DNA of 64,000 nt from Nocardia nova (GTDB lineage: Bacteria > Actinomycetota > Actinomycetes > Mycobacteriales > Mycobacteriaceae), in the NCBI RefSeq assembly GCF_002933465.1, contig NZ_PSZE01000017.1, forward strand, positions 80,961 to 144,960. The letters are read 5' to 3'. This document shows positions 49,398-56,988 of the stretch, piece after piece (position 1 is the first letter of the stretch; the number at the start of each line of letters is the position of its first letter). A program made the translations under genes and the position numbers. The notes below the pieces were generated by a model. It saw only the letters and a program-made list of their open reading frames with translations. It did not search any database and was not told where the DNA came from.

Positions 49398-50536
49398 CGG
49401 GCGTCATCGATCTCGACGCACTCGCCCAACCACTCATCGATCTGCTCACCAGCTTCGGCTCCGGTGTGCTGCCCGCCGGCGGTCCGGCCGATGCGCTGCG
49501 CCAGGTGTCCACCCACCTCGACGGGATTCATCAAGCCGGCAGCGCGAGCATCAATCAGATGACCAACGCCTGGAACGGCGGTGGTGGCGACGCGGCGATG
49601 GACAAGGCGCTCAAGGTGCAGACCTCGGCGGCCGCGATGTCGGATCGCGGCAACGATATGGCCGATGTGGTCAGCCAGGCCGCCGCCTCGGTGCAGACGG
49701 GCCAGAAGGAACTCGACGGAATCGTCCAGTCGTTCGTGCAGTCGGTCACGGCGCTGGGACCCGCGGTGACGACTCCCCCGGGACTGATCACCGTGGTGAA
49801 CTCCGCGATCGACCATTTCGGCCAGGCGCTGGGCGTGGTCGGCCGGGTGCGGTCGGAACTCGACACGCACACCACCTCGATGACCGAACTGACCCCGCCG
49901 CCGCCGACGCCGTCCATGGCGGGCGCCCCGGTGGCGGCGGCCTCGGCCGCCGCGCCCGCACTGAGCGCCGGCGCGCAGACGGCCAGTTCACTGCTCAGCG
50001 GTCTGGTGTCGAGCGGCGGTTCGATGATGAGCAGCATGACCAGCCCGGCCTCCGCGGCGACCCAGTCGCGGTCGAGTTCGGGCGGCACGAAAACCCCCGG
50101 GGCCCAGCAGTCCGGCGCCGACAAGCCCGGGCGCCACGGCGGCGTCATGATCACGCTGCCCGACGGCAGCCAGGTCGAGGCGCCCAATCAGAAGGCGGCC
50201 ACGGCGGTCAAAGCGGCGATCAGCGCCTGCGGCACGCCGTACGTCTGGGGCGGCAACACCCCCGGGGCAGGCCTGGACTGCAGCGGCCTGACCAAGTGGG
50301 CCTACGGCGAGGCCGGCGTCGACCTGCCCCGACTCGCCTGCGATCAGAGTGCCGGCGCCACACCGGTGAGTCCGGGCGATGTCATGCCGGGCGATCTGGC
50401 CATCTGGGACGGTCACGTCGCGATGGTCGTCGGTAACGGACAGATGGTCGAGGCCGGTGATCCGGTGCAGATCGACCCGATTCGAACGGAGAACATGGGA
50501 ATGGCCTTCCACGGGTTCTACAGGCCGACGTCATGA
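49394..50536 (+). CDS. WXG-like domain fused to NlpC/P60 peptidoglycan hydrolase
   Basis: A 380-residue protein with no Sec or Tat signal peptide. Residues 1-165 are a helical hairpin with W60-N61-G62, like WXG100 proteins. A Ser/Ala/Pro-rich linker (168-240) leads to an NlpC/P60 domain (about 250-380): Cys296 in LDCSGLTKWAYG, His341 in WDGHVAMVVGNGQ and Glu353 in MVEAG, the Cys-His-Glu set known from RipA. RipA-type enzymes cut the D-Glu-mDAP bond in peptidoglycan stems. The lack of a signal, the WXG-like start and coupling to an EspC-type gene point to type VII export. Its stop overlaps the next gene start (ATGA). Confidence 0.85.
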   Translation: MTGVIDLDALAQPLIDLLTSFGSGVLPAGGPADALRQVSTHLDGIHQAGSASINQMTNAWNGGGGDAAMDKALKVQTSAAAMSDRGNDMADVVSQAAASVQTGQKELDGIVQSFVQSVTALGPAVTTPPGLITVVNSAIDHFGQALGVVGRVRSELDTHTTSMTELTPPPPTPSMAGAPVAAASAAAPALSAGAQTASSLLSGLVSSGGSMMSSMTSPASAATQSRSSSGGTKTPGAQQSGADKPGRHGGVMITLPDGSQVEAPNQKAATAVKAAISACGTPYVWGGNTPGAGLDCSGLTKWAYGEAGVDLPRLACDQSAGATPVSPGDVMPGDLAIWDGHVAMVVGNGQMVEAGDPVQIDPIRTENMGMAFHGFYRPTS

Positions 50537-50883
50537 GCCAGCCGCAACACCAGCAGATCCCGAGCGTCACGGTCGCCGCCAGCACCAATCGCGCAGGCAC
50601 CATCAGCGTGCGGGCCACCGATCAGGGCATTCCGGTGGAGATCAAATTCGAGCGCAGCGAATACCGTTACGGCGCACAGGCTTTGGCCGCGGAAATCCTG
50701 CGGCTGACCAAGCGGTCGGCGATCGTCGCCAAGGCCCGCCGGCGCGAACTGCTCGCCGAATCCGGCATGCCCACCGAGATCCTGGACAAACTGGGCCTGC
50801 CCACCCGCCAGGAAGCAGTCGACGAACTCGACCGCATGGACGACGAGGACACCGGCCCCACCAGCTGGATGAGGCCCGTATGA
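50533..50883 (+). CDS. Hypothetical protein of the secretion cluster, YbaB-like
   Basis: A 116-residue protein coupled to the NlpC/P60 gene by ATGA overlap. The arrangement VTVAASTNRAGTISVRATDQGIPVEIKFERSEYRYGAQALAAEILRLTKRSAIVAKARRREL resembles the YbaB/EbfC fold (two strands then two helices) found in EspL and other ESX-associated proteins. The C-terminal part is acidic (DELDRMDDEDTGP) and ends in SWMRPV. It may act as a chaperone or docking partner for the secreted pair. Similarity is weak; treat the family as tentative. Confidence 0.65.
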   Translation: MSQPQHQQIPSVTVAASTNRAGTISVRATDQGIPVEIKFERSEYRYGAQALAAEILRLTKRSAIVAKARRRELLAESGMPTEILDKLGLPTRQEAVDELDRMDDEDTGPTSWMRPV

Positions 50884-50919
50884 ACGGTCAGGCGCGCGGC
50901 ATCGAGCGACGGGCGCGGA

Positions 50920-51003
50920 GGAGGCAGCGTGCGTAACCACGCAGCGCACCGGGAGTGCCGCCGTCCGACACAGCGGAGGCAGCGGAGCGTAACCACGCAG
51001 CGC
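50920..51003. repeat. Direct repeat with internal hairpin in the secretion cluster
   Basis: Two copies (50920-50947 and 50975-51003) of GGAGGCAGCG, two or three variable bases, then CGTAACCACGCAGCGC. Each contains an inverted repeat: TGCGT-AACC-ACGCA in copy 1 and GCGT-AACC-ACGC in copy 2. The copies start 55 bases apart. The 182-base gap that holds them has no gene. Confidence 0.7.
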
Positions 51004-51065
51004 CCCGTCCGCACGGTTGATAAGCACAGCATGAGCGTGAGCGCATCTGCCGGAAAGGACGCACT

Positions 51066-51398
51066 GTGAGCGCGGAAATGGATGCCCTCGTCGCCGCGGC
51101 GACGAACAAACTCGAGGCGCTCGAGGCGGCGCTCTACAACCTCAAGAACGTGCGCGGCCGCTTCACCGCCGAAGACGGTTCGGTGAGCGTCGAGGTCGAC
51201 AGCGACGGCGCCCTGGTCGGCCTGGACCTGTCCGAGGCCGTCACCTCGCATTCTCCGGCCGAAGTAGGCCAGTTGATCATCTGGGCCTGCCAGCAGGCGG
51301 CGCAGAATGCGGGAGAGCAGCGCTCGGAGGTGGTCGCCACCCTGAATTCCGCCTTCACCGCACCCGAATCGGGAAACGTTGGGGGGCGGGCCGAATAG
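51066..51398 (+). CDS. YbaB/EbfC-family protein
   Basis: A 110-residue small protein with the YbaB pattern: an N-terminal helix (MDALVAAATNKLEALEAALYNLKNVRG), strands SVSVEVDSDGALVGLDLS and a second long helix (SPAEVGQLIIWACQQAAQNAGEQRSEVVATL). Family members bind DNA non-specifically; several are encoded inside ESX loci. A GGAAAGGA ribosome binding site lies six bases before the GTG. It is the last gene of the secretion cluster and lies beyond the hairpin repeats. Confidence 0.78.
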   Translation: MSAEMDALVAAATNKLEALEAALYNLKNVRGRFTAEDGSVSVEVDSDGALVGLDLSEAVTSHSPAEVGQLIIWACQQAAQNAGEQRSEVVATLNSAFTAPESGNVGGRAE

Positions 51399-51418
51399 TG
51401 CCGAAGGCAACGGCTCGA

Positions 51419-51424
51419 TAGGCT
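51419..51424 (+). promoter_or_regulatory. -10 box TAGGCT, leaderless start of the Rv3311-like gene
   Basis: TAGGCT ends seven bases before the ATG at 51432, 21 bases after the YbaB-like gene stop, so this gene has its own promoter. Confidence 0.55.
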
Positions 51425-51431
51425 TCCGTTC

Positions 51432-52694
51432 ATGGCTTCTGGAGACATCGTCCCGATCGAGCTCGGTCTCACCGACGGCGATCTGGTCACCTTGTGGGCA
51501 CCGCGCTGGCGAGACGGTGACGACGAGTGGGAGGCATTCCTCGGGCACGAGGACGAGCTCTACGGATTCGACTCCCCCGCGGAGCTCGCCGCGTTCATCC
51601 GGACCAACGACGACAACGATCTGGTGGACCATCCGTCCTGGAAGGTCGTCGTCGGGTTGTCCGCCGCCGAGCTGGAGCCCCAGGAGGAGCACGTCTTCGA
51701 TCTGGTCGGCGTCCCCGAACTCGCGGCCGGTGAACCCGACCCGGAGACCATCGCCGAGTTGGAAGAGACCCTCGAGATGGTCCGCACCATCGGCGAGGTG
51801 TGCGAACTCGAGGTGGTCACCAAGTTCTTCGGCTCGCATCCCGTTCTCGGCGCCCTGCCGGCGGGTGTGACCGCGTTCGTCGGCCGCGACGGCGAACAGT
51901 TGTGGGACCAGGTCGGCAACGCGATCGCCAAGGACTGGGACCAGGTCATCGACGCCATCGACTCCGTGGTGGCCTCGCCCGAGGTCGACGCGGAAGCGCT
52001 GGCCGTGGCCGAGGCGGAACTGCTGGCCGCCGAGGAGAACGTCGTCGATGCCGAGGACGTCGCCGACACCGACGACGACGATATCGAGCCGGTCGACCTC
52101 GACGAGGACGAGGACACCGACGAGGAAGACGACGAGGACGAAGAGGAGACCTTCTGGCACGAGGTCGGCATCGACCCGGTCAAGATCGTCACGTCCGAAG
52201 GCGAATTCTTCACCCTGCGTTGCTATCTGGACGACGAGCCGGTGTTTCTCGGCCACAACGGCACCATCACCGTCTTCCCCTCCGAGCGCGCACTGGCCCG
52301 CTACCTGGCCGACGATCACGACCACGATCTGGCGCGGGTCAGCACCTACGGTGAGGTCCGCACGGCGGCGGTCGACGGCTCGCTCGAGGTCGAGGTCACC
52401 GAGGAGAACGTCTACGTGCTGCCGGGCCTGGCCGACGACCTGGGCCAGGGACCCAAGGCGGTCGACATCGACCAGCTCGATCTGGCGGTCGAATTGTTCA
52501 CCGACGCAGCCGATTACGTCGGTGACGACTCGGTCGAGCAGGCGCTGGCGAAGTCGACGCCGCTGGGCTGGTACGTCTCCTACCTGCTGGAGCCGGACCC
52601 GTCCCGGCTGGCGCCGAGTCCGCCGTTCACCGCCGAGGCCGAGAGCTGGCGAGCCCTGGAGCAGGCCTTCGAGAACCGGCTGGAGAAGGGCTAG
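51432..52694 (+). CDS. Acidic conserved protein with internal duplication (Rv3311-like)
   Basis: A 420-residue cytoplasmic protein, same length and position as Rv3311 of M. tuberculosis. Two related units can be seen: FLGHEDELYGFDSPAELAAF (36-55) followed by IRTNDDNDL, and FLGHNGTITVFPSERALARY (272-291) followed by LADDHDHDL. An extremely acidic linker of Asp/Glu (about 207-239) lies between them. The protein contains many Trp residues near strand ends. No enzymatic motif is visible. Function unknown in the family. Confidence 0.83.
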   Translation: MASGDIVPIELGLTDGDLVTLWAPRWRDGDDEWEAFLGHEDELYGFDSPAELAAFIRTNDDNDLVDHPSWKVVVGLSAAELEPQEEHVFDLVGVPELAAGEPDPETIAELEETLEMVRTIGEVCELEVVTKFFGSHPVLGALPAGVTAFVGRDGEQLWDQVGNAIAKDWDQVIDAIDSVVASPEVDAEALAVAEAELLAAEENVVDAEDVADTDDDDIEPVDLDEDEDTDEEDDEDEEETFWHEVGIDPVKIVTSEGEFFTLRCYLDDEPVFLGHNGTITVFPSERALARYLADDHDHDLARVSTYGEVRTAAVDGSLEVEVTEENVYVLPGLADDLGQGPKAVDIDQLDLAVELFTDAADYVGDDSVEQALAKSTPLGWYVSYLLEPDPSRLAPSPPFTAEAESWRALEQAFENRLEKG

Positions 52695-52735
52695 CCGGTT
52701 CCCGAGGCGCGGTCATCGAGCGAGAGACGCGGTGG

Positions 52736-53830
52736 TCATCCGATCAGCACGGCGTAACCGGGCTTGATCACCTCGTCGATGATGCGCAGCCGGTCCGGGA
52801 ACGGAATGAACGCCGACTTCATGGCGTTGATCGTGAACCGTTCCAGATCGCTCCAGCCGTAGCCGAAGGTCTCGACCAGCTTCAGCATTTCCCGGCTCAT
52901 GTCGGTATCGCTCATGAGCCGGTTGTCGGTATTGACGGTGACCCGGAACCGCAACCGGGCCAGCAGGTCGAACGGATGCTTGTCCAGAGCCGGCACGGCA
53001 CCGGTCTGCACATTCGACGAGGGGCACAGCTCGAGCGGAATCCGTTTGTCACGAACGTAATTGGCCACCAGTCCGAGGGTGGGCTCGGAGCCGTCGCCGT
53101 CGAAGATGTCGTCGGTGATCCGCACCCCGTGCCCGAGCCGATCGCAGCCGCAGAACGCCAGCGCCTCGTGGATCGACGGCAGTCCGAACGCCTCCCCGGC
53201 GTGAATGGTGAACTGCGCGCAGTTGGCGCGCATGTATTCGAAGGCGTCCAGATGGCGCGAGGGCGGATAGCCCGCTTCCGCGCCGGCGATGTCGAATCCG
53301 CCGACCCCGCGGTCGCGGAAGCGAACGGTCAGTTCGGCGATCTCGCGGGAGCGGGCGGCGTGACGCATGGCGGTGAGCAGGCAGGTCACCCGGATGGGAG
53401 TGCCGGCTTCCGCGGCGAGCCGCTCGCCCTCGCGAAAGCCGGCCAGGGTGTGCTCGACGACCTCGTCGAGGGTGAGGTCGCGTTCGAGATGCTGTTCGGG
53501 TGCGAAGCGGACCTCGGCGTACACCACCCCGTCGGCGGCCAGGTCCAGCGCGCATTCGCGAGCCACCCGCCGCAGTCCCTCCGGGGTCTGCATCACCGCC
53601 ACCGTGTGCGCGAAGGTCTCCAGATAGCGCTCGAGCGATCCACTGTCGGCCGCTTCGCGGAACCAGTGCGCCAGGGCCTGCGCGTCGGTGGCGGGTAGCT
53701 GGTCGTATCCGCAGTCCTCGGCCAGTTCGAGCACGGTCGCGGGACGCAGGCCGCCGTCGAGATGGTCGTGCAGCACGGCCTTGGGGGCCTGGCGGATCGA
53801 GGCGAGAGTCAAAGGCATCGGTCCAGTCAT
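52736..53830 (-). CDS. add: Adenosine deaminase
   Basis: A 364-residue zinc hydrolase converting adenosine and deoxyadenosine to inosine forms. His21 and His23 in LHDHLDGGLRP are metal ligands. FDIAGAEAGYPP, FTIHAGEAFGLPSI (metal His and catalytic Glu), RLGHGVRI and SLNTD-like VNTDNRLMSDTDMS follow in the normal order. It is the first of three nucleoside salvage genes on this strand (cdd, deoA, add), separated from deoA by 249 bases and with its own leaderless promoter. Confidence 0.95.
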   Translation of the reverse strand: MTGPMPLTLASIRQAPKAVLHDHLDGGLRPATVLELAEDCGYDQLPATDAQALAHWFREAADSGSLERYLETFAHTVAVMQTPEGLRRVARECALDLAADGVVYAEVRFAPEQHLERDLTLDEVVEHTLAGFREGERLAAEAGTPIRVTCLLTAMRHAARSREIAELTVRFRDRGVGGFDIAGAEAGYPPSRHLDAFEYMRANCAQFTIHAGEAFGLPSIHEALAFCGCDRLGHGVRITDDIFDGDGSEPTLGLVANYVRDKRIPLELCPSSNVQTGAVPALDKHPFDLLARLRFRVTVNTDNRLMSDTDMSREMLKLVETFGYGWSDLERFTINAMKSAFIPFPDRLRIIDEVIKPGYAVLIG

Positions 53831-53836
53831 GTAACG

Positions 53837-53842
53837 ACGCTA
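53837..53842 (-). promoter_or_regulatory. -10 box TAGCGT, leaderless start of add
   Basis: TAGCGT on the minus strand ends six bases before the ATG at 53830. Confidence 0.55.
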
Positions 53843-54079
53843 TCCGCATTCGCGGGCCCCTGCAGGCAACTTGCCCGGTGTGCATCTGCCCGCCGGCCTG
53901 TCGTTGCCCGGTGGTCGCCCGCGCGTAGCCGGGCCCGGCTCAGTACTCGTGCTCACTCCGACGCTGGAGGCCACGGTGATCATCGCGAAGATGGCGGCGC
54001 CGCCGGTGAGTGCCACAGAATAGCCACCTGAACGACATGCCGTTGGTTATTGGCACGATAGACAGGTTACTCGCTGTGC

Positions 54080-55366
54080 TCAGAGCCCGATCCGCCCGAG
54101 GATCAGCGGATGCGCGACCGGCGGAACCGATCCGATGTCGTATCCCGCCCGCAGTGTCGCGATCGCCGCGGGTACGGCCGCTTCGGAGTCGGAGTGCAGG
54201 GTGAACAGCGGTTTCCCCGCCGTCACCGAATCGCCCGGCTTGCAGTGCATTTCGATTCCCGCGCCGGACTGCACGGGATCACCCTGACGGGCGCGTCCGG
54301 CACCGAGCCGCCAGGCGGCGACCCCGACGGCCATCGCATCCAGCCGGGTGAGGACGCCCGATTCCTGCGCCACCAGGGTTTCGGTGTGCCGCGCCCGCGG
54401 CAGGGGCGCGTCGGGATCGCCGCCCTGCGCCGCGAGCATCGCCCGCCAGTGATCCATCGCGCGACCGTCGGCCAGCGCGTCGGCGGGGTCGACATCGCGA
54501 ATACCGGCCTGCGCCACCATTTCTCGCGCCAGCGCCACCGTCAGCTCGACGACATCCGCCGGGCCGCCGCCGGCCAGCACCTCCACCGCTTCGGCGACCT
54601 CGAGCGCATTGCCCGCCGTACGCCCGAGCGGGGTGTCCATCGCGGTGAGCAACGCGACCGTCCGCACCCCCGCGCCGGTTCCCAGTTCGACCATGGCCGT
54701 GGCCAATTCGGTAGCGTCGCGGAAGTTCTTCATGAACGCACCGCTGCCGACCTTCACATCCAGGACGAGTGCGCCGGTCCCCTCGGCGATCTTCTTGCTC
54801 ATGATCGAACTGGCGATGAGCGGAACCGATTCCACTGTGCCGGTCACGTCGCGCAGCGCGTAGAGGCGCTTGTCGGCCGGCGCCAGATCCGCCCCGGCCG
54901 CGCAGATCACCGCGCCGATCTCCGGATCGGCGAGAATCGCACGCATGCGCGCGGGCGCCAGATCGGCCCGCCAGCCCGGAATCGATTCCAACTTGTCCAG
55001 GGTTCCGCCGGTGTGGCCCAGTCCGCGCCCCGACAATTGCGGGACCGCCGCGCCACATGCGGCCACTAGCGGCGCCAGCGGCAGGGTGATCTTGTCGCCG
55101 ACTCCTCCCGTCGAGTGTTTGTCGACGGTCGGCCGGGGCAGGTCCGTGAAGTCCATCCGCTGCCCGGAGGCGATCATCGCGGCCGTCCAGCGGGCGAGTT
55201 CGCGGCGGGTCATGCCGCGTAGCACGATCGCCATCGCCAGCGCCGACATCTGTTCGTCGGCGACCTCGCCGCGAGTGAACGCGTCGACCACCCAATCGAT
55301 CTGTTCGTCGTCGAGTTCCGCACCGTCGCGCTTGGCCGCGATCACCGACACCGCCGTATGGGTCAT
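54080..55366 (-). CDS. deoA: Thymidine phosphorylase
   Basis: A 428-residue pyrimidine nucleoside phosphorylase that splits thymidine or deoxyuridine with phosphate. VDKHSTGGVGDKITLPLAPLVAACG is the phosphate-binding signature; GRGLGHTGGTLDKLESIPG, IASSIMSKKIAEG and VKVGSGAFMK are the base and ribose site. The ATG at 55366 has GGAAGG nine bases upstream; a GTG at 55408, just after the cdd stop, is an alternative. Follows cdd on the same strand. Confidence 0.94.
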   Translation of the reverse strand: MTHTAVSVIAAKRDGAELDDEQIDWVVDAFTRGEVADEQMSALAMAIVLRGMTRRELARWTAAMIASGQRMDFTDLPRPTVDKHSTGGVGDKITLPLAPLVAACGAAVPQLSGRGLGHTGGTLDKLESIPGWRADLAPARMRAILADPEIGAVICAAGADLAPADKRLYALRDVTGTVESVPLIASSIMSKKIAEGTGALVLDVKVGSGAFMKNFRDATELATAMVELGTGAGVRTVALLTAMDTPLGRTAGNALEVAEAVEVLAGGGPADVVELTVALAREMVAQAGIRDVDPADALADGRAMDHWRAMLAAQGGDPDAPLPRARHTETLVAQESGVLTRLDAMAVGVAAWRLGAGRARQGDPVQSGAGIEMHCKPGDSVTAGKPLFTLHSDSEAAVPAAIATLRAGYDIGSVPPVAHPLILGRIGL

Positions 55367-55409
55367 GGCGAAAGCCTTCCAGATCCCGTTCGGGGTGCGG
55401 AAATTCACA

Positions 55410-55811
55410 TCATTTCCGGCCGGCGGTCAGATCGTCCGGCCCGAAGGCGTCCGGCAGCAACCTCGCCAGCGGTACCGGGCCGCCGCGATGGTCGACGAGC
55501 AGTTCCGGCCCGCCGTGCTCGTAGAGCACCTGCCGGCACCGCCCGCAGGGCATCAGAATTTCCCCGTGCGAATCACAGACCGCGACCGCCAGCAACCGCC
55601 CGCCCCCGGAGGAACAAAAGTTACCGACGAGTACAGTTTCGGCGCAGACGCCGAGTCCGTATGAGACATTTTCCACATTGCAACCGCTCACAATGGAACC
55701 GCCGGCCGTGAGAGCAGCGGCGCCGACCGGAAAGCCGGAGTACGGTGCATACGCATTACGCATTACTCGAAATGCGTTGTAACGCAGGGAATCCCAATCA
55801 ATTTCCGGCAT
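55410..55811 (-). CDS. cdd: Cytidine deaminase
   Basis: A 133-residue tetramer-type zinc deaminase turning cytidine or deoxycytidine to uridine forms. Cys56 and Glu58 in VCAETVLVGN and Cys89, Cys92 in MPCGRCRQVL are the zinc and proton-shuttle residues. SGCNVENVSYGLG is conserved. ATG at 55811 has GGAGGT six bases upstream; a longer frame to 55925 is not supported. Its product feeds deoA. Divergent from sdhC, with an iron box in the gap. Confidence 0.95.
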   Translation of the reverse strand: MPEIDWDSLRYNAFRVMRNAYAPYSGFPVGAAALTAGGSIVSGCNVENVSYGLGVCAETVLVGNFCSSGGGRLLAVAVCDSHGEILMPCGRCRQVLYEHGGPELLVDHRGGPVPLARLLPDAFGPDDLTAGRK

Positions 55812-56140
55812 ATCGGACCTCCGCTCGAATGGCTGATACGACAGCGTAGAAATGGCATCGCGACGCTGTCCAACATTCAGGCAAGGCAAACCTAACTCCC
55901 CGCTTGGAGGCTCAACGCATGGCACGCCGAATTAGTTCCGCGAATCGCCGGGGATTAGAGTTCTCCACAGATCGGTCCAGGTTTGGCAACGCACCGCCGG
56001 CCACCGCCTCCGGATGTCAGCGCCCGAGTTGAGCTGGTGTTTCTCCAGATTCACACGCTCGGCGTATGCCGAAGCTGCGACCGGATCCGACTGCCGGCTC
56101 GCCGGCGTGTCCATCAACGACGTTGGAGGCACCGCACTCT
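55812..56140. other. Divergent cdd-sdhC regulatory gap
   Basis: 329 bases without a gene. It holds the probable IdeR/DtxR box at 55877-55895 and should contain the promoters of both cdd and sdhCDAB. The stretch to sdhC is long enough for a leader transcript; I see no known riboswitch in it. Confidence 0.6.
55877..55895. promoter_or_regulatory. Probable IdeR/DtxR iron box
   Basis: TCAGGCAAGGCAAACCTAA matches 15 of 19 bases of the known 19-base consensus for the iron repressor (TTAGGTTAGGCTAACCTAA), including the AGG, AGGC and AACCTAA blocks. It lies 66 bases upstream of cdd and 245 bases upstream of sdhC. Confidence 0.6.
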
Positions 56141-56542
56141 ATGACGACCACACTGGAAGCTCCGGCTCAGCCGAAGCGGAAGACCCTGTACCGCGGCGAC
56201 CCGGGTATGTGGTCCTGGGCGATGCACCGGATCACCGGTGTCACGATCTTCTTCTTCCTGTTCGTCCACGTACTCGACACCGCTCTGGTGCGGGTCAGCC
56301 CGGACACCTACGACCGGGCCATCGAGACCTACAAGAATCCGGTCGTGGCCCTCATGGAGATGGCCCTGGTCGTCTGCGTGCTGTTCCACGCACTCAACGG
56401 CGTCCGCGTGATCCTCGTCGACTTCTGGTCCAAGGGCCCCAAGTACCAGCGCCTGATGCTGTGGATCGTGCTCACCATCTGGGTTCTGGTCTCCGCCGCC
56501 GGCGTCGGCCGCCAGTTCTTCTACCTGCTGACGGAGCACTGA
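56141..56542 (+). CDS. sdhC: Succinate dehydrogenase cytochrome b subunit
   Basis: A 133-residue membrane anchor subunit. RKTLYRGDPGMWSWAMHRITGVTIFFFLFVHVLDTALV carries the conserved Ser-x-x-x-Arg-His-Arg-type quinone site and the heme His in the first helix region; two more helices follow (about 70-90 and 110-130). ATG at 56141 has GGAGG eleven bases upstream. It is the first gene of sdhCDAB. Confidence 0.93.
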   Translation: MTTTLEAPAQPKRKTLYRGDPGMWSWAMHRITGVTIFFFLFVHVLDTALVRVSPDTYDRAIETYKNPVVALMEMALVVCVLFHALNGVRVILVDFWSKGPKYQRLMLWIVLTIWVLVSAAGVGRQFFYLLTEH

Positions 56543-56543
56543 T

Positions 56544-56975
56544 ATGACCGCACCTGTTCTCGGCAAGTCCTACGACCGTCCCGCCAGCCTCGACTCGCCC
56601 CGCGCCCCCCGCCGCTCCTCCGGCAACAACTTCGAGAAGTACGCGTGGTTGTTCATGCGCTTCTCCGGCCTGCTGCTGATCGTGCTGGTGCTGGGCCACA
56701 TGACGATCATGCTGATGCTCGACGGCGGCGTGAAGCGGCTGAACTTCGGCTTCGTGGCCGGTCGCTGGGCCAGCCCGTTCTGGCAGTGCTGGGATCTGGC
56801 CATGCTGTGGCTGGCGCAGCTGCACGGCGGCAACGGCCTGCGCACGGTCATCGACGACTACTCCCGCAAGGACTCCACCCGCTTCTGGCTGAAGACCCTG
56901 CTGGCCGTCGCCATGATCCTGATCATGGGCGTGGGCACCTACGTCATCTTCACCTTCGACCCCAACATCAGTTAG
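56544..56975 (+). CDS. sdhD: Succinate dehydrogenase membrane anchor subunit
   Basis: A 143-residue three-helix subunit that holds the catalytic pair to the membrane. NNFEKYAWLFMRFSGLLLIVLVLGHMTIMLML is helix 1 with the heme or quinone His. WASPFWQCWDLAMLWLAQLHGGNGLRTVIDDY joins helix 2, and LLAVAMILIMGVGTYVIFTF is helix 3. Starts one base after the sdhC stop. Confidence 0.92.
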   Translation: MTAPVLGKSYDRPASLDSPRAPRRSSGNNFEKYAWLFMRFSGLLLIVLVLGHMTIMLMLDGGVKRLNFGFVAGRWASPFWQCWDLAMLWLAQLHGGNGLRTVIDDYSRKDSTRFWLKTLLAVAMILIMGVGTYVIFTFDPNIS

Positions 56976-56988
56976 GAACGCCTCCGCG

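Noticed and set aside
50667..52325. Minus-strand frame of 552 codons across the YbaB-like and Rv3311-like genes
   Set aside because: Repetitive Val/Asp/Leu shadow of acidic coding sequence; it crosses two well-supported genes.
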